64,000 nucleotides of DNA, from positions 107,396 to 171,395 of the forward strand of contig CAYOAN010000006.1 of NCBI GenBank assembly GCA_964402065.1, written 5' to 3'. The position numbers were made by a program, and so were the translations under genes. The notes below the pieces were generated by a model. The model was not told the DNA's origin. It did no database searches and was given only the letters and a program-made list of their open reading frames with translations. Source of the stretch: CAIWMF01 sp964402065 (GTDB taxonomy: Bacteria; Verrucomicrobiota; Verrucomicrobiia; Chthoniobacterales; UBA6821). Positions 50,857 to 59,888 of this stretch are shown in pieces. Each line of letters starts with the position of its first letter. Position 1 is the first letter of the stretch.

Positions 50857-50956
50857 GGCGTAAGATAGTGAAGAGTAAAAGCTGGAGGGTAAAGCGTCTT
50901 TAGAGTAAATATTTAAACTTCACTCCTGTTCCTTGACTCTTTACTCTTTATCGACC
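50857..50956. promoter_or_regulatory. Divergent leader between amino acid permease and Lrp/AsnC regulator
   Basis: Both sides carry pyrimidine-rich heptad-like repeats read towards their gene: CTTTACCCTCCAGCTTTTAC and TCTTCAC for the permease; CTTGACTCTTTACTCTTTA for the regulator. Promoters for both genes must lie in these 100 bases, but no clear -35/-10 pair is assignable. Confidence 0.45.
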
Positions 50957-51436
50957 ATGGATGCCTTGCTTCAACTATTACAAAGAGATGATCGAACCTC
51001 TCCAGCAGAGTTGGCTCGTCGACTTAATATTTCGGAAAAAGAGGTTGTTGCGAAAATTCGCGATTGGGAATCTGACGGAACGATTCTCGGTTATCATGCA
51101 GTTGTTGACCGAGAACGAGTCGATCCCGACCTTGTCACAGCTGTGATTGAGGTAAAAGTAACGCCCGATCGAGAAGGGGGATTTGACCACACGGCGCAGC
51201 GCATTGCTCGTTTTGAGCAAGTGGAGAGCGTTTACTTAATGAGTGGTGGGTATGATGTGCTCGTGATTGTTCATGGGCAATCATTACGCGAGGTGGCCAA
51301 TTTTATTACCAATAAACTGAGCGCGATGGAGGGAGTGGAGTCATGTACGACACGCTTTCGGCTCAAGACCTACAAAGAAAATGGAGTCCTCCATGGCATG
51401 GAAGAAAAGTGTGAGCGGCTCGCTGTTGCTCCGTAA
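50957..51436 (+). CDS. Lrp/AsnC family transcriptional regulator
   Basis: 159 residues. An N-terminal winged helix-turn-helix (LLQRDDRTSPAELARRLNIS, EKEVVAKIRDWESDG, TILGYHAVVD) is followed by a RAM/AsnC ligand-binding domain (ALIEVKV-like AVIEVKVTPDREGGFD, YLMSGGYDVLVIVHGQ, VESCTTRFRLKTYKENG). A TTG start at 50933 is possible but ATG 50957 matches the family. It lies between the divergent amino acid transporter and the downstream aminotransferase, so it probably controls one or both. Confidence 0.92.
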   Translation: MDALLQLLQRDDRTSPAELARRLNISEKEVVAKIRDWESDGTILGYHAVVDRERVDPDLVTAVIEVKVTPDREGGFDHTAQRIARFEQVESVYLMSGGYDVLVIVHGQSLREVANFITNKLSAMEGVESCTTRFRLKTYKENGVLHGMEEKCERLAVAP

Positions 51437-51565
51437 GCAACTTTACAGGCTTTAGAAATAGCTAATAGGAATGAAAGTAATCAGTTGGAACAATAAATTT
51501 CGTTAAAATTTTAACAGGGACAAAAGAGATAAATAGAATTGTTTTTATGAGTGAGCTCGATTTTC

Positions 51566-51588
51566 CTGTAACCCTCAACCTGTAATCA
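51566..51588 (+). repeat. Family D leader repeat before aminotransferase gene
   Basis: CTGTAACCCTCAACCTGTAA followed by TC lies 13 bases before the aminotransferase ATG. Confidence 0.55.
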
Positions 51589-51599
51589 GAATTGCTGTT

Positions 51600-52766
51600 A
51601 TGAATCGCATCGCATCTGTTGTTCAACAAATTCCTAAATCTGGCATTCGCGATTTTTTTGATATCGTTCAGACGATGAAAGATGTCATCTCGCTTGGTAT
51701 TGGTGAGCCTGATTTTGTGACGCCCTGGCATATTCGTGAGGCGGCGATCTATGCGCTGGAACGTGGAAAAACTTCGTATACTGCTAATCTTGGAAGCTTG
51801 CGTCTCCGCCATGCGATAGCGACTTATTTAGCGAAGCATCTTCATGTTGATTATCATCCTAAAAATGAAATTCTCGTGAGTGTTGGTGTTTCAGAAGCTA
51901 TCGATTTAGCCTTGCGGGCTTTGATTAATCCAGGAGATGAAGTTCTTTATCATGAACCATGTTACGTTTCCTATGGGCCTACTATCACGCTTGCAGGAGG
52001 TCGGCCTGTTCCTGTTGCAACACGCTTTGAAGAAAATTTTTCACTCAATATTGCTGACTTGGAAAAAGCAGTGACCAAGAAAACAAAAATCTTGATGCTG
52101 AATTTCCCAACTAATCCAACAGGTGCTTCCATTACCGAGGAACAACTCATTGAGCTAGCCCGTTTTTGTGAAAAGCATGACTTGATTGTTTTATCGGATG
52201 AAATTTATAGCGAGTTAACGTACGACGAAACTATGCATCGTTCCATTGCGGCGATCCCAGGAATGAAGGATCGGACGGTTTTATTGCATGGTGTTTCAAA
52301 GGCCTTCGCTATGACAGGTTGGCGCATTGGCTTTGCTTGCGGTCCTGCAGATATTATTGAAGCGATGATGAAAATTCATCAGTACTCGATTCTTTGTGCT
52401 CCAATCATGGGACAAGAAGCCGCAGTGGAGGCGCTAGAACGAGGCGAGTTTAGTGTAACTCAAATGCGTAATGAGTATGAACATCGTCGCAATTTTGTTG
52501 TTGCTGCCTGTCGCGACATGGATCTGCCTTGTTTAATGCCACAAGGAGCTTTCTACATTTTTCCAAATATCACGAAGTATGGAATGAAGAGCAAAGAATT
52601 TGCCCTACAATTGCTCCAAGAGAAAAAAGTAGCAGTTGTTCCTGGAAGTGCTTTTGGCGCTAGCGGAGAAGGTTTTGTGCGCTGCAGTTATGCAACGAGC
52701 ATGGAAAAACTAAAGATAGCGATGAGCCGCATTGAAGAGTTCCTAGGAGAAATTCAACGAGGATAA
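51600..52766 (+). CDS. Class I/II pyridoxal-phosphate aminotransferase
   Basis: 388-residue fold-type I aminotransferase related to aspartate/aromatic aminotransferases. Landmarks are SLGIGEPDFVTPWHIREAA, LNFPTNPTGASITEEQL, LSDEIYSELTYD and the PLP Lys in HGVSKAFAMTGWRIGFACG. The C-terminal substrate Arg lies in EGFVRCSYATS. The paired Lrp/AsnC gene upstream on the same strand is a common arrangement in PVC and Firmicutes genomes. Substrate not readable. Confidence 0.92.
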   Translation: MNRIASVVQQIPKSGIRDFFDIVQTMKDVISLGIGEPDFVTPWHIREAAIYALERGKTSYTANLGSLRLRHAIATYLAKHLHVDYHPKNEILVSVGVSEAIDLALRALINPGDEVLYHEPCYVSYGPTITLAGGRPVPVATRFEENFSLNIADLEKAVTKKTKILMLNFPTNPTGASITEEQLIELARFCEKHDLIVLSDEIYSELTYDETMHRSIAAIPGMKDRTVLLHGVSKAFAMTGWRIGFACGPADIIEAMMKIHQYSILCAPIMGQEAAVEALERGEFSVTQMRNEYEHRRNFVVAACRDMDLPCLMPQGAFYIFPNITKYGMKSKEFALQLLQEKKVAVVPGSAFGASGEGFVRCSYATSMEKLKIAMSRIEEFLGEIQRG

Positions 52767-52793
52767 AACGGCCTCTCCAGAGGGGCTGTTTTT
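52767..52793 (+). terminator. Rho-independent terminator after aminotransferase
   Basis: AACGGCCTCT / AGGGGCTGTT stem with a short CCAG loop followed by TTTTATT, directly after the stop codon. Confidence 0.8.
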
Positions 52794-52820
52794 ATTGGTA
52801 TTTTTAAGGAGATAGATTTT

Positions 52821-52859
52821 TTGCTGTAACCTCTAATCTGCTGTCTGTAACCTCCGATC
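52821..52859 (+). repeat. Family D leader repeats before dedA
   Basis: TTGCTGTAACCTCTAATCTG and CTGTCTGTAACCTCCGATC run directly into the ATG of the DedA gene. The CTGTAACCT unit appears twice exactly. Confidence 0.65.
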
Positions 52860-53504
52860 ATGACTTTCATTCACTGGTTCCAAGAAAATTTTATTCATCT
52901 CGATAAAAGCCTCGCGCATATCGTCGATCTTTATGGGATTTGGGTTTATGCGATTCTTTTTGCCATCGTTTTTTGTGAAACAGGATTAGTGGTGACACCT
53001 TTTCTTCCTGGGGATGCCCTCCTCTTTGCTATCGGAGCCTTTGCCGCAGCTCATCCTGGAGGTGGGTTGAGCTATACCACAGCACTTGTTTTGCTCTGCC
53101 TAGCAGCGATCATCGGCAACCTCATTAACTTTGCTTTTGGAATAAGTATCGGCGGTCGCATTTTTAAAGAGCATGCAATCATCCTTAAAAAATCGTATCT
53201 CGATCGAGCACATCAATTTTTTGGAAAACATGGAGCGAAAGCTGTTATCTTAGCCCGTTTTCTCCCTATTTTTCGAACGATGATTCCTTTTGTTGCCGGC
53301 ATGGCGCGTATGAATTACCGAGCCTTTTTTTCTTACACGGTGACAGGAAGTTTTTGTTGGGTTTTCTTAATGATGACCTCAGGCCTCTTTTTTGGGCGTA
53401 TTCCATGGGTGCAACAGCATTTTGAAGCCGTTGTGATCGCAATCATCCTTGTTTCAATGTTGCCAGTAGCATACGAAGGGCTTTTGCATTGGCGGAAAAA
53501 ATAG
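52860..53504 (+). CDS. DedA family membrane protein
   Basis: 214-residue inner-membrane protein of the DedA/SNARE-associated superfamily. Landmarks are FCETGLVVTPFLPGDALLFA, the re-entrant-loop Arg motif FGKHGAKAVILARFLPIFRT, and VAGMARMNYRAFFSYTVTGS. Members are linked to undecaprenyl phosphate/phospholipid recycling and proton homeostasis. It is flanked by a terminator upstream and a convergent pyrD downstream. Confidence 0.92.
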   Translation: MTFIHWFQENFIHLDKSLAHIVDLYGIWVYAILFAIVFCETGLVVTPFLPGDALLFAIGAFAAAHPGGGLSYTTALVLLCLAAIIGNLINFAFGISIGGRIFKEHAIILKKSYLDRAHQFFGKHGAKAVILARFLPIFRTMIPFVAGMARMNYRAFFSYTVTGSFCWVFLMMTSGLFFGRIPWVQQHFEAVVIAIILVSMLPVAYEGLLHWRKK

Positions 53505-53526
53505 AGTTAGAGCATGATATAGTGTA
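53505..53526. other. Short inverted repeat between dedA and pyrD
   Basis: TTAGAGCATGATATAGTGTA followed by TTAAACCGCTCTAGAG has outer arms (TAGAGC/GCTCTA) like the ends of family-B elements, with the core missing. It reaches into the pyrD 3' end. It could be a collapsed element or a simple bidirectional hairpin. Confidence 0.35.
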
Positions 53527-54540
53527 TTAAACCGCTCTAGAGACCAACTGCCGCAAGATAGCTGGTCCTTCATAAATAAATGCGGTGTAAACCTGCAACA
53601 GTGAAGCTCCTGCTGCAAGGCGTTCAGAGGCTGATGCCGCGTCACTGATGCCGCCAGAGGCGATGATTGGAAGTTGAGTGTGAGCACGAATTGTTTTGAG
53701 TGCTTGTAGCGACCGAACGCGAAGAGGCACTCCGCTAAGCCCGCCTGTTTGATCCAGGGGCGCAGGAATAGCTCGATGATCGATGGTGGTATTCGTGGCA
53801 ATCAATCCAGACAATTTTTCTTCCTCCGCAAGTTGTACAATGGCGATTAAATCTTCCTCGGCAAGATCAGGCGCAACTTTGACAAAAAGGGGTTGAGCAA
53901 TTGCTGCGTCGCGCAGTGTTTTGATGATGGCGGCAAGAGCCTCTTTGGCTTGTAGATCGCGAAGACCTGGTGTGTTGGGAGAGCTCACATTAATGACATA
54001 ATAATCTCCTAGCCCGCGAAGTTCGCGGTAACTTGCAAGGTAATCCTGAGCGGCTTCTTCAGCTGGTGTCACGCGTGATTTGCCAATATTAATGCCGACG
54101 GGAATACGTGGCCAGCGACCTGTTTCTTTGAGTAGGTTCAAACGACGAGCGACTGCAGCGGCCCCTTCGTTATTGAAGCCGAGGCGATTGATGAGTGCTT
54201 GTTGTTCAGGAAAGCGAAACAAACGTGGTTTTGGATTTCCTGGTTGAGCATGGGCTGTGATTGTTCCTACTTCAATAAAGCCAAATCCAAGGGCTTCCCA
54301 TGCTGGAAGAGCTACACCATTTTTATCCATTCCTGCGGCAAGGCCAATCGGATTTGGAAAATCAATACCAGCAACATGAGAAGGTGCCGAGAGACGTTCG
54401 CCGCAAAGTGTGTTTGCAAGCGGGCGTAGGATCCATGGAACAGCAGAACCCAGTTTTAAACTCTTCATGACGAGCTCATGAGCTCGTTCGGGATCAAGTT
54501 GGAAAAAAAGAGGGCGCAGGATTGAGTTATAAAAAGGCAT
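53527..54540 (-). CDS. pyrD: Dihydroorotate dehydrogenase (quinone), class 2
   Basis: Membrane-associated FMN enzyme of pyrimidine synthesis, 337 residues. An N-terminal quinone-binding helix region (LRPLFFQLDPERAHELVMKS) identifies class 2. NPIGLAAGMDKNG, FGFIEVGTITAHAQPGNPKP, NRLGFNNEGA, YYVINVSSPNTPGLR (catalytic Ser) and IIASGGISDA follow. ATG 54540 fits the family; the frame is open 14 codons upstream towards mnmE. It starts 26 bp after the mnmE stop. Confidence 0.95.
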   Translation of the reverse strand: MPFYNSILRPLFFQLDPERAHELVMKSLKLGSAVPWILRPLANTLCGERLSAPSHVAGIDFPNPIGLAAGMDKNGVALPAWEALGFGFIEVGTITAHAQPGNPKPRLFRFPEQQALINRLGFNNEGAAAVARRLNLLKETGRWPRIPVGINIGKSRVTPAEEAAQDYLASYRELRGLGDYYVINVSSPNTPGLRDLQAKEALAAIIKTLRDAAIAQPLFVKVAPDLAEEDLIAIVQLAEEEKLSGLIATNTTIDHRAIPAPLDQTGGLSGVPLRVRSLQALKTIRAHTQLPIIASGGISDAASASERLAAGASLLQVYTAFIYEGPAILRQLVSRAV

Positions 54541-54566
54541 AAAAAAGAATGGAGAAGAGCTCTTGG

Positions 54567-55916
54567 TTATTTCCCAATACAAAAATTCCCAAAAATTTCG
54601 CCGAGGATATCTTCTGTGTTGCTTTCGCCAACAACCTCGCCAAGAGCTTGAAGAGCGGCATGCAGGTCTACGGCTAAAAGTTCCGGTGGATGTTGGTCAA
54701 AAAATTCTAGAACGGAATTTAAAGAAATGAGAGCGCGTTCTAAGCAGGCCTGATGGCGGGCGTTGATAGCAAAAGCAGAGGAGGAATGTTCCGTAATAGG
54801 GGTTTCTGTTTTTGTAACGCGGGCAATAATCGCTGATTTTAATGCATCTAGTCCCTCTCCTGTTTTACAAGAAAGAAAAACTGCTTCAGGATAAGCTGTG
54901 CGCAAGGCTGTAACGTTCGAGAGAAGATCAATTTTATTAAAAACTAAAAGTTCTTGAGGGTGAAGTGGTGTGAGCGACTTTTCTAATTGTGTAACATCGA
55001 CAAGGTGCAAGGTAAGCTCAGCTGAAGACATGGCTTGGCGTGCTCGTGCAATGCCTTCTTGTTCGATTAATTCTTCGGTCTCTCGTAGCCCAGCAGTGTC
55101 AATGAGTCGAAACGGAAAGTCCCCTAACGTCGCTTTTTCTTCCAATAAATCCCGTGTTGTTCCTGCCATTGGGGTTACAATAGCGCGATCTCGTCCAAGC
55201 AGTGCATTGAGCAAGCTCGACTTGCCAGCGTTAGGGGCGCCACACAAGGCGATGGAAACACCTTCACGAATAAGGCGTCCTTCCGGAGCAGTTGTTAAAA
55301 GATGACGGAGATGATGGCGGCTTTTTTCTAAGCGCTCTTGCAATGCGCGTCCTGTTTCAGGAGAAATATCTTCTTCCGGAAAATCAATAAAGGCTTCCAG
55401 ATGGGCAACAGCAGCAAGTAAGTCAGCCTTGAGAAGTCCAATTTCCTGACCTAACCGCCCTGCGAGCTGTTCGGTAGCGAGGTGTTGAGCACGTATTGTT
55501 TGGGCTTGGATCAAATCCATGACGGCTTCTGCCTGTGTTAAATCCATCTTTCCATGAAGGTACGCTCTCTGAGTGAACTCCCCAGGTCGTGCCATTCGAG
55601 CTCCCATGTTCAGAATTGCTTGGAGAAGCTTTGCGCTGAGGAGCGATCCCCCGTGGCAGCTGATTTCGACTATTTCTTCGCCTGTGTAGCTGTGAGGAGC
55701 TTTAAAAATGGCCAACAAAACTTCATCAAGTACTTTTCCATCAGTCATTATTTTTCCAAAATAGAGATGGCGTGGCTTCATCTCAAAACAAGAGACCGCT
55801 CCTTTAAAAAGAGGATTCACGATAGCAATTGCCTTTGGGCCAGAGACTCGAATTAATGCCACAGCTCCTTCTCCAGGTGGAGTAGCAATAGCAGCGATGG
55901 TATCGTGATAGGACAT
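54567..55916 (-). CDS. mnmE: tRNA modification GTPase MnmE
   Basis: G protein partner of MnmG in wobble-uridine modification, 449 residues. The N-terminal tetrahydrofolate-binding domain starts DTIAAIATPPGEGAVALIRV. G1 is GAPNAGKSSLLNALLG, G2 TTRD, G3 DTAGLRE and G4 NKID. The C-terminal CIGK motif provides the family's conserved Cys. The frame is open 27 codons upstream; ATG 55916 gives the normal start. It precedes pyrD on the minus strand, and mnmG is at the other end of the window. Confidence 0.96.
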   Translation of the reverse strand: MSYHDTIAAIATPPGEGAVALIRVSGPKAIAIVNPLFKGAVSCFEMKPRHLYFGKIMTDGKVLDEVLLAIFKAPHSYTGEEIVEISCHGGSLLSAKLLQAILNMGARMARPGEFTQRAYLHGKMDLTQAEAVMDLIQAQTIRAQHLATEQLAGRLGQEIGLLKADLLAAVAHLEAFIDFPEEDISPETGRALQERLEKSRHHLRHLLTTAPEGRLIREGVSIALCGAPNAGKSSLLNALLGRDRAIVTPMAGTTRDLLEEKATLGDFPFRLIDTAGLRETEELIEQEGIARARQAMSSAELTLHLVDVTQLEKSLTPLHPQELLVFNKIDLLSNVTALRTAYPEAVFLSCKTGEGLDALKSAIIARVTKTETPITEHSSSAFAINARHQACLERALISLNSVLEFFDQHPPELLAVDLHAALQALGEVVGESNTEDILGEIFGNFCIGK

Positions 55917-56005
55917 ACTTTTATTAAAAAATTGAGCAAAAAAGAAAAGATGTTCTATATTACACCCTTTGTAAATTACACCTTTTATAAAATTCATCTT
56001 CTCCC

Positions 56006-58324
56006 GTGAACAGACTTTTTCTCTTTTTTTTGACAGCTTCTTTTGTTCAAAGTTCTCTCAACGCATTTGATAGTTCTCTGGCTCCAAACATCATCGTGCA
56101 TGATTATTACACCATGCTAGAAGCGGCTCCTGTTTCAAGTCGTTCTCAACTTTATAGTGAGGAAATGGCTGAAAACCCTGATCAATGCGGCATCATACGA
56201 ACCGAGACGAAGGAGGGAGAAGTTTATGCTGTTATTTCTGAAAAAGAAGCAGAGCCCATCGAAGGGTTAAGCCGCTGGCAACAGGAATATTTTTTCCAAT
56301 GGGTTGCACAGGGGCGCCCGCAAATGAGCAAGGAAGAGGCTGCTCCATTGATGATGCTTGGAGAAGATCAAAAAGAAAATTCAGCAGAAGCAAGGCAACA
56401 AATTGAAAAAGAGCAACAACAAGAAGAGAGGCGCCGAATGATCGAAGAAGGTCTTAATAGCTCAAGCTCTCAAGAACGTGCTCAAGCCTTAGTGGAAAAG
56501 ACTCAACTTCTACAGCAACGCCAAAGCATAGTAGAAATGAGGCAAAAAACGACAGAGGAGATTGATTGCATTAAATTAAAATTGGATCTCGCTAACGCTT
56601 TAGAGGTAGCGAAACAAGAATACTATGCATCCCAAGAAAAGCATTCTAAAGCGTATCATACTTGGGAAAATATGGATTTGGTCTTTAATAATGCGCTAAA
56701 TCAGGCGATCACTACGATCCTTACATTAAACCCTGGAGAGATTATTAACCCTGCAGGACTAGTGCCAGGTCATAGGAGCGCTCTTTTGAGCGCTTATGAA
56801 AGTTGTCAAGCAGCGTACAGAGCGTGTTGTGAGGCTCAAGGCAACTATGATAGAGCTAAAGACAAAGCATTGCAGGGAGAGGTAAAGGAAGGAGAAAAAT
56901 ATAGTGATCATCTTTCTGCTGCTGAGTCTCATGCCAATGATCTTGCTCAACAGCAGCAAGAAATTGAAAACAAGCTGAAAAAAATTAAGAAAAAAATTAA
57001 GAAAAAAATGAGGCCATTAAAAAACCTAAACAATGGGAATAATTCCAAAACGCCTTCATCTTCAAGCGTAATAGAAGAAGGTTCAGCAAAAGCAGCGGCG
57101 ACAGTGGCAGCAACAGAGCAGCAGGCTTTAGCAGAAGAGCGACGAATATTGGATGAAAAGGAGGCCGCACTGCGAGCCGAAGTAAGCGAAGTCTTTCACT
57201 CAATGACCAGAAAAATTCCGATGATGCCGACAATCGAAGAAGAACTCTTGACCGATGCGCTCTCTTCAGAATGGATTCAAGAGATTGTGAAGAATGCAAA
57301 AGCAGAATTTTTCCGTACGGAATTAGGATTAGATCGTCAAGAAAAGAAGGATCTTCATCCGCAGAGTATTGCTAGTATCAAGCGGATGAAAAAAGAATTG
57401 GAGGAGGAGATGGGGCGGTTTTGTACTAGGCTGAAGGGGCGTCTCTACCCACCAAAAAAACCTCGGACTTGGGCAGAATCTATAGCCCCGCTTGTTCACG
57501 GTGCAGGTGATTTTTTAGTTCGATCTTCTTGGGGCGCTTATCAATGGGGGCGGAATGCTGTACAATTTTTACAAGACAACAACGCGGTTCAAAAAGAAGC
57601 ACTAAAAAAAACAAGAGCATCTTTTGAACAACAAGGACGTGCCATTCGCGATGTTCCCGTCCAAGAATATGCTTTTAAAAATGTTGAGATTACGCGGGAA
57701 CTTTATGCGGAGCTTGTGGCTAAAAGAGGGCGAGAAGAAAAACCTCCAGAGCAAACGTGGGATGATTTTTCAAGGCAAGCTCAGGAAGTTCGGCAAGCTC
57801 TGAGCTCTGGTTTGCAGGTAGTAGGGCGCGCGCTCTATGCTCACTACGTTACAGGTAAACCTATTGAAGAGAGCGAAGCAGACGAGCATGCCCGTCTTTA
57901 TTTTGCACAACAGCAAGAAGATAATCCTCTCAAAATTGTTTTTTGGTACAAGAGTATTCAAATTGAAAGCGAAATAGCTGCTGAACGACAAGCACACATT
58001 GACAAAATAAAACAGCAGGCTCAGACAGAAGATCTTTCTGCAGAAGAAACCAAAGGAAAAATTGAAGCTTGGATAAGCGCTGATAAAGAGCGTCGCAGTC
58101 AAGAGCTGCAGGAGAAATGGAAGGCTTTCAGAGCAGAGCAGCAAGCAAAAAAAGAGGCGCTCCAGCCAAAAACGCCAGAACAGCTAGCTAAAGAAGAGGC
58201 CTTGATAAAGCAGAAAAAAGAATTAGAACGTCAACAATGGGAGCAAGAGCTGATTAAAGAAGACGAGAAAAGACGGCAACAACAGCAAAAGCAACAGCAA
58301 AAAAACAGCGGCAAAAAACGATGA
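56006..58324 (+). CDS. Large secreted coiled-coil protein of unknown function
   Basis: Unrecognised 772-residue protein with a GTG start and a signal peptide (MNRLFLFFLTASFVQSSLNA). A short globular part follows, then Glu/Gln/Lys-rich coiled coils: about 120-215 (QIEKEQQQEERRRMIEEGL), 315-345 with a run of KKIKK motifs, and a long C-terminal helix from about 640 to the end, closing in Gln/Lys repeats (RRQQQQKQQQKNSGKKR). A central region (about 400-560) contains TWAESIAPLVHGAGDFLV. No catalytic motif is recognised. It is divergent from mnmE and monocistronic. Envelope-structural or secreted effector roles are both possible. Confidence 0.7.
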   Translation: MNRLFLFFLTASFVQSSLNAFDSSLAPNIIVHDYYTMLEAAPVSSRSQLYSEEMAENPDQCGIIRTETKEGEVYAVISEKEAEPIEGLSRWQQEYFFQWVAQGRPQMSKEEAAPLMMLGEDQKENSAEARQQIEKEQQQEERRRMIEEGLNSSSSQERAQALVEKTQLLQQRQSIVEMRQKTTEEIDCIKLKLDLANALEVAKQEYYASQEKHSKAYHTWENMDLVFNNALNQAITTILTLNPGEIINPAGLVPGHRSALLSAYESCQAAYRACCEAQGNYDRAKDKALQGEVKEGEKYSDHLSAAESHANDLAQQQQEIENKLKKIKKKIKKKMRPLKNLNNGNNSKTPSSSSVIEEGSAKAAATVAATEQQALAEERRILDEKEAALRAEVSEVFHSMTRKIPMMPTIEEELLTDALSSEWIQEIVKNAKAEFFRTELGLDRQEKKDLHPQSIASIKRMKKELEEEMGRFCTRLKGRLYPPKKPRTWAESIAPLVHGAGDFLVRSSWGAYQWGRNAVQFLQDNNAVQKEALKKTRASFEQQGRAIRDVPVQEYAFKNVEITRELYAELVAKRGREEKPPEQTWDDFSRQAQEVRQALSSGLQVVGRALYAHYVTGKPIEESEADEHARLYFAQQQEDNPLKIVFWYKSIQIESEIAAERQAHIDKIKQQAQTEDLSAEETKGKIEAWISADKERRSQELQEKWKAFRAEQQAKKEALQPKTPEQLAKEEALIKQKKELERQQWEQELIKEDEKRRQQQQKQQQKNSGKKR

Positions 58325-58340
58325 ACAGCCACAAGGGGCT

Positions 58341-58437
58341 AGAGCATTTTGAAATTATAGCCAATCTGAAGCAAAGAATGAAGCAAACAGGCCTGCCGTC
58401 TATAAAAGATGCTCGACGTGCGAAGAGTCGGAAAACT
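58341..58437. repeat. Possible degenerate family-B element
   Basis: Begins CTAGAGCATTTTGAAATTAT followed by AGCC, which matches the family-B terminus well. The rest (GAAGCAAAGAATGAAGCAAA and beyond) diverges and the right arm is not recognisable. Confidence 0.4.
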
Positions 58438-59643
58438 TCAGAATGAGCTGCTGGTGAGTTCTGAAGAAGCAAATTGGCTGATTGCTTGACTCAATTGTTC
58501 AAGTATCAATTCTGTATGAACGCTGCTAAGGGTGACCCTAAGCCGTGCGCCACCTCGAGGAACAGTTGGATAGCGAATGGCTGGAATATAAAATCCCTGT
58601 TCCCAAAGGTGCTTGGCAGCCGCGAGAGAAATTTTTTCTTCACCTAACAAAATTGGCAAAATAGCGCCTTCGGCTGAATGAGATTGGCCTATCTTGCTTT
58701 GAAAGGAAGCAATGTTTTTCCAAAGTTGCTCGGCGCGCGCTTCCCCTTCTTCGCTGTTGATGATTGCAAGCCCTGCTCGAGCCGCTGCAGCAACTGCTGG
58801 CGGCGGCGCTGTTGAAAACACAAAACTGCGAGCACGATGCAACAAGTAGTCAATGAGTTGTCGCGAACCCGCAATGTACCCTCCAGCTGCACCGACTGCT
58901 TTTCCAAGAGTTCCCATTTGAAGATCCACTTTTTTACTCAATCCTAATTCTCCAGCAAGTCCTCCCATACGATTTCGAGGCTTGCCGCGAACGCCAATGG
59001 CATGAGCCTCATCTAGCAAAAGCAGCGCATCATAACGCTCTTTGAGCTCCACGATTTTTTGTAACGGAGCAACATCTCCGTCCATGCTAAAAATAGATTC
59101 TGTAATCATCATGATCGTACCATGAGGAGATCTCTTACGAGCCCATTGCAACTGTTCCTCAACCTGATTCGTATCGTTATGACGAAAAACACGGAGTGTT
59201 GCCTTGCTTTGACGTGCGCCGTCAACAAGACTTGCGTGAGCTAGCTTATCAAGGAGAACCACATCTCCACGGCCCATTAAAATAGGAAGCACTCCCGATG
59301 AGGCCGCATATCCGGTTGAAAAGCAAAGTGCAGCCTCCGTCTGTTTTGCTTCAGCAATTGCTTCTTCTAGCTTCGCATGTTCTGAAGTCGTCCCGCAAAC
59401 TAAACGTGAAGCAGTTGCTCCAAAACCAAAATCACGCATAGCACGTCCTGCAGCCTCTTGCAAAGCAGGATGATTTGCTAAACCTAAGTAATCATTCGAA
59501 GAAAAATTCCATAATTTTTTCCCATAAATCACAACTTCTGCACCAGTGATTTTTTCAACACAGCGAAGTTGTCGTTGTAAATTCTGCTCCTTAATCAAAC
59601 CAAGCTCTTGAGCAAGACGCGTTGTAAAAGAAGAACTACTCAT
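58438..59643 (-). CDS. bioF: 8-amino-7-oxononanoate synthase-like alpha-oxoamine synthase
   Basis: 401-residue PLP enzyme of the alpha-oxoamine synthase family. Landmarks are WNFSSNDYLGLANHPAL, GFGATASRLVCGTT, HASLVDGARQS, SIFSMDGDVAPL, LLDEAHAIGVRG and the PLP Lys in MGTLGKAVGAAGGYIAG. BioF is the best match in length and motifs, but KBL or a sphingolipid-type synthase cannot be excluded because no other biotin gene is in the window. Its start codon abuts a family-C repeat. Confidence 0.85.
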   Translation of the reverse strand: MSSSSFTTRLAQELGLIKEQNLQRQLRCVEKITGAEVVIYGKKLWNFSSNDYLGLANHPALQEAAGRAMRDFGFGATASRLVCGTTSEHAKLEEAIAEAKQTEAALCFSTGYAASSGVLPILMGRGDVVLLDKLAHASLVDGARQSKATLRVFRHNDTNQVEEQLQWARKRSPHGTIMMITESIFSMDGDVAPLQKIVELKERYDALLLLDEAHAIGVRGKPRNRMGGLAGELGLSKKVDLQMGTLGKAVGAAGGYIAGSRQLIDYLLHRARSFVFSTAPPPAVAAAARAGLAIINSEEGEARAEQLWKNIASFQSKIGQSHSAEGAILPILLGEEKISLAAAKHLWEQGFYIPAIRYPTVPRGGARLRVTLSSVHTELILEQLSQAISQFASSELTSSSF

Positions 59644-59648
59644 GAAGG

Positions 59649-59723
59649 AAGGGGTCAGTCCCTGATATTGGGTATTTTGGGGTCACTCTATGATATTTGG
59701 TGCCAGTTCATGGTATCTAAAAT
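59649..59723 (+). repeat. Family C palindrome, left part, interrupted by family A
   Basis: AAGGGGTCAGTCCCTGATAT followed by TGGGTATTTTGGGGTCACTC, then TGCCAGTTCATGGTATCTAA and AAT. The matching right part is at 59889-59937. Joining the two across the family-A element restores the sequence seen at the centre of the intact copies (TCTAAAAT joined to ATATCAT). Confidence 0.8.
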
Positions 59724-59888
59724 GTAGTCAAATTACTTAGAAAATACAGGAAAGAACGTAGAAATTTTTAGAAAAGGCAAGGCCGAAGACCGAGTGCTAT
59801 CTCAGCGATAACGTGATGGGATGAGAACGCTGCTTGCCTCTAAATAAGATCACGTCAATTTATGGTAACCTCTAAGTAATTTGACTAC
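59724..59888 (+). repeat. Family A MITE-like element, full copy
   Basis: 165 bp with perfect inverted termini GTAGTCAAATTACTTAGA and TCTAAGTAATTTGACTAC. The interior has GGCAAGGCCGAAGACCGAG, GATAACGTGATGGGATGAG and AAATAAGATCACGTCAATTT. No protein is encoded. It is inserted in the centre of a family-C palindrome. Confidence 0.85.
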
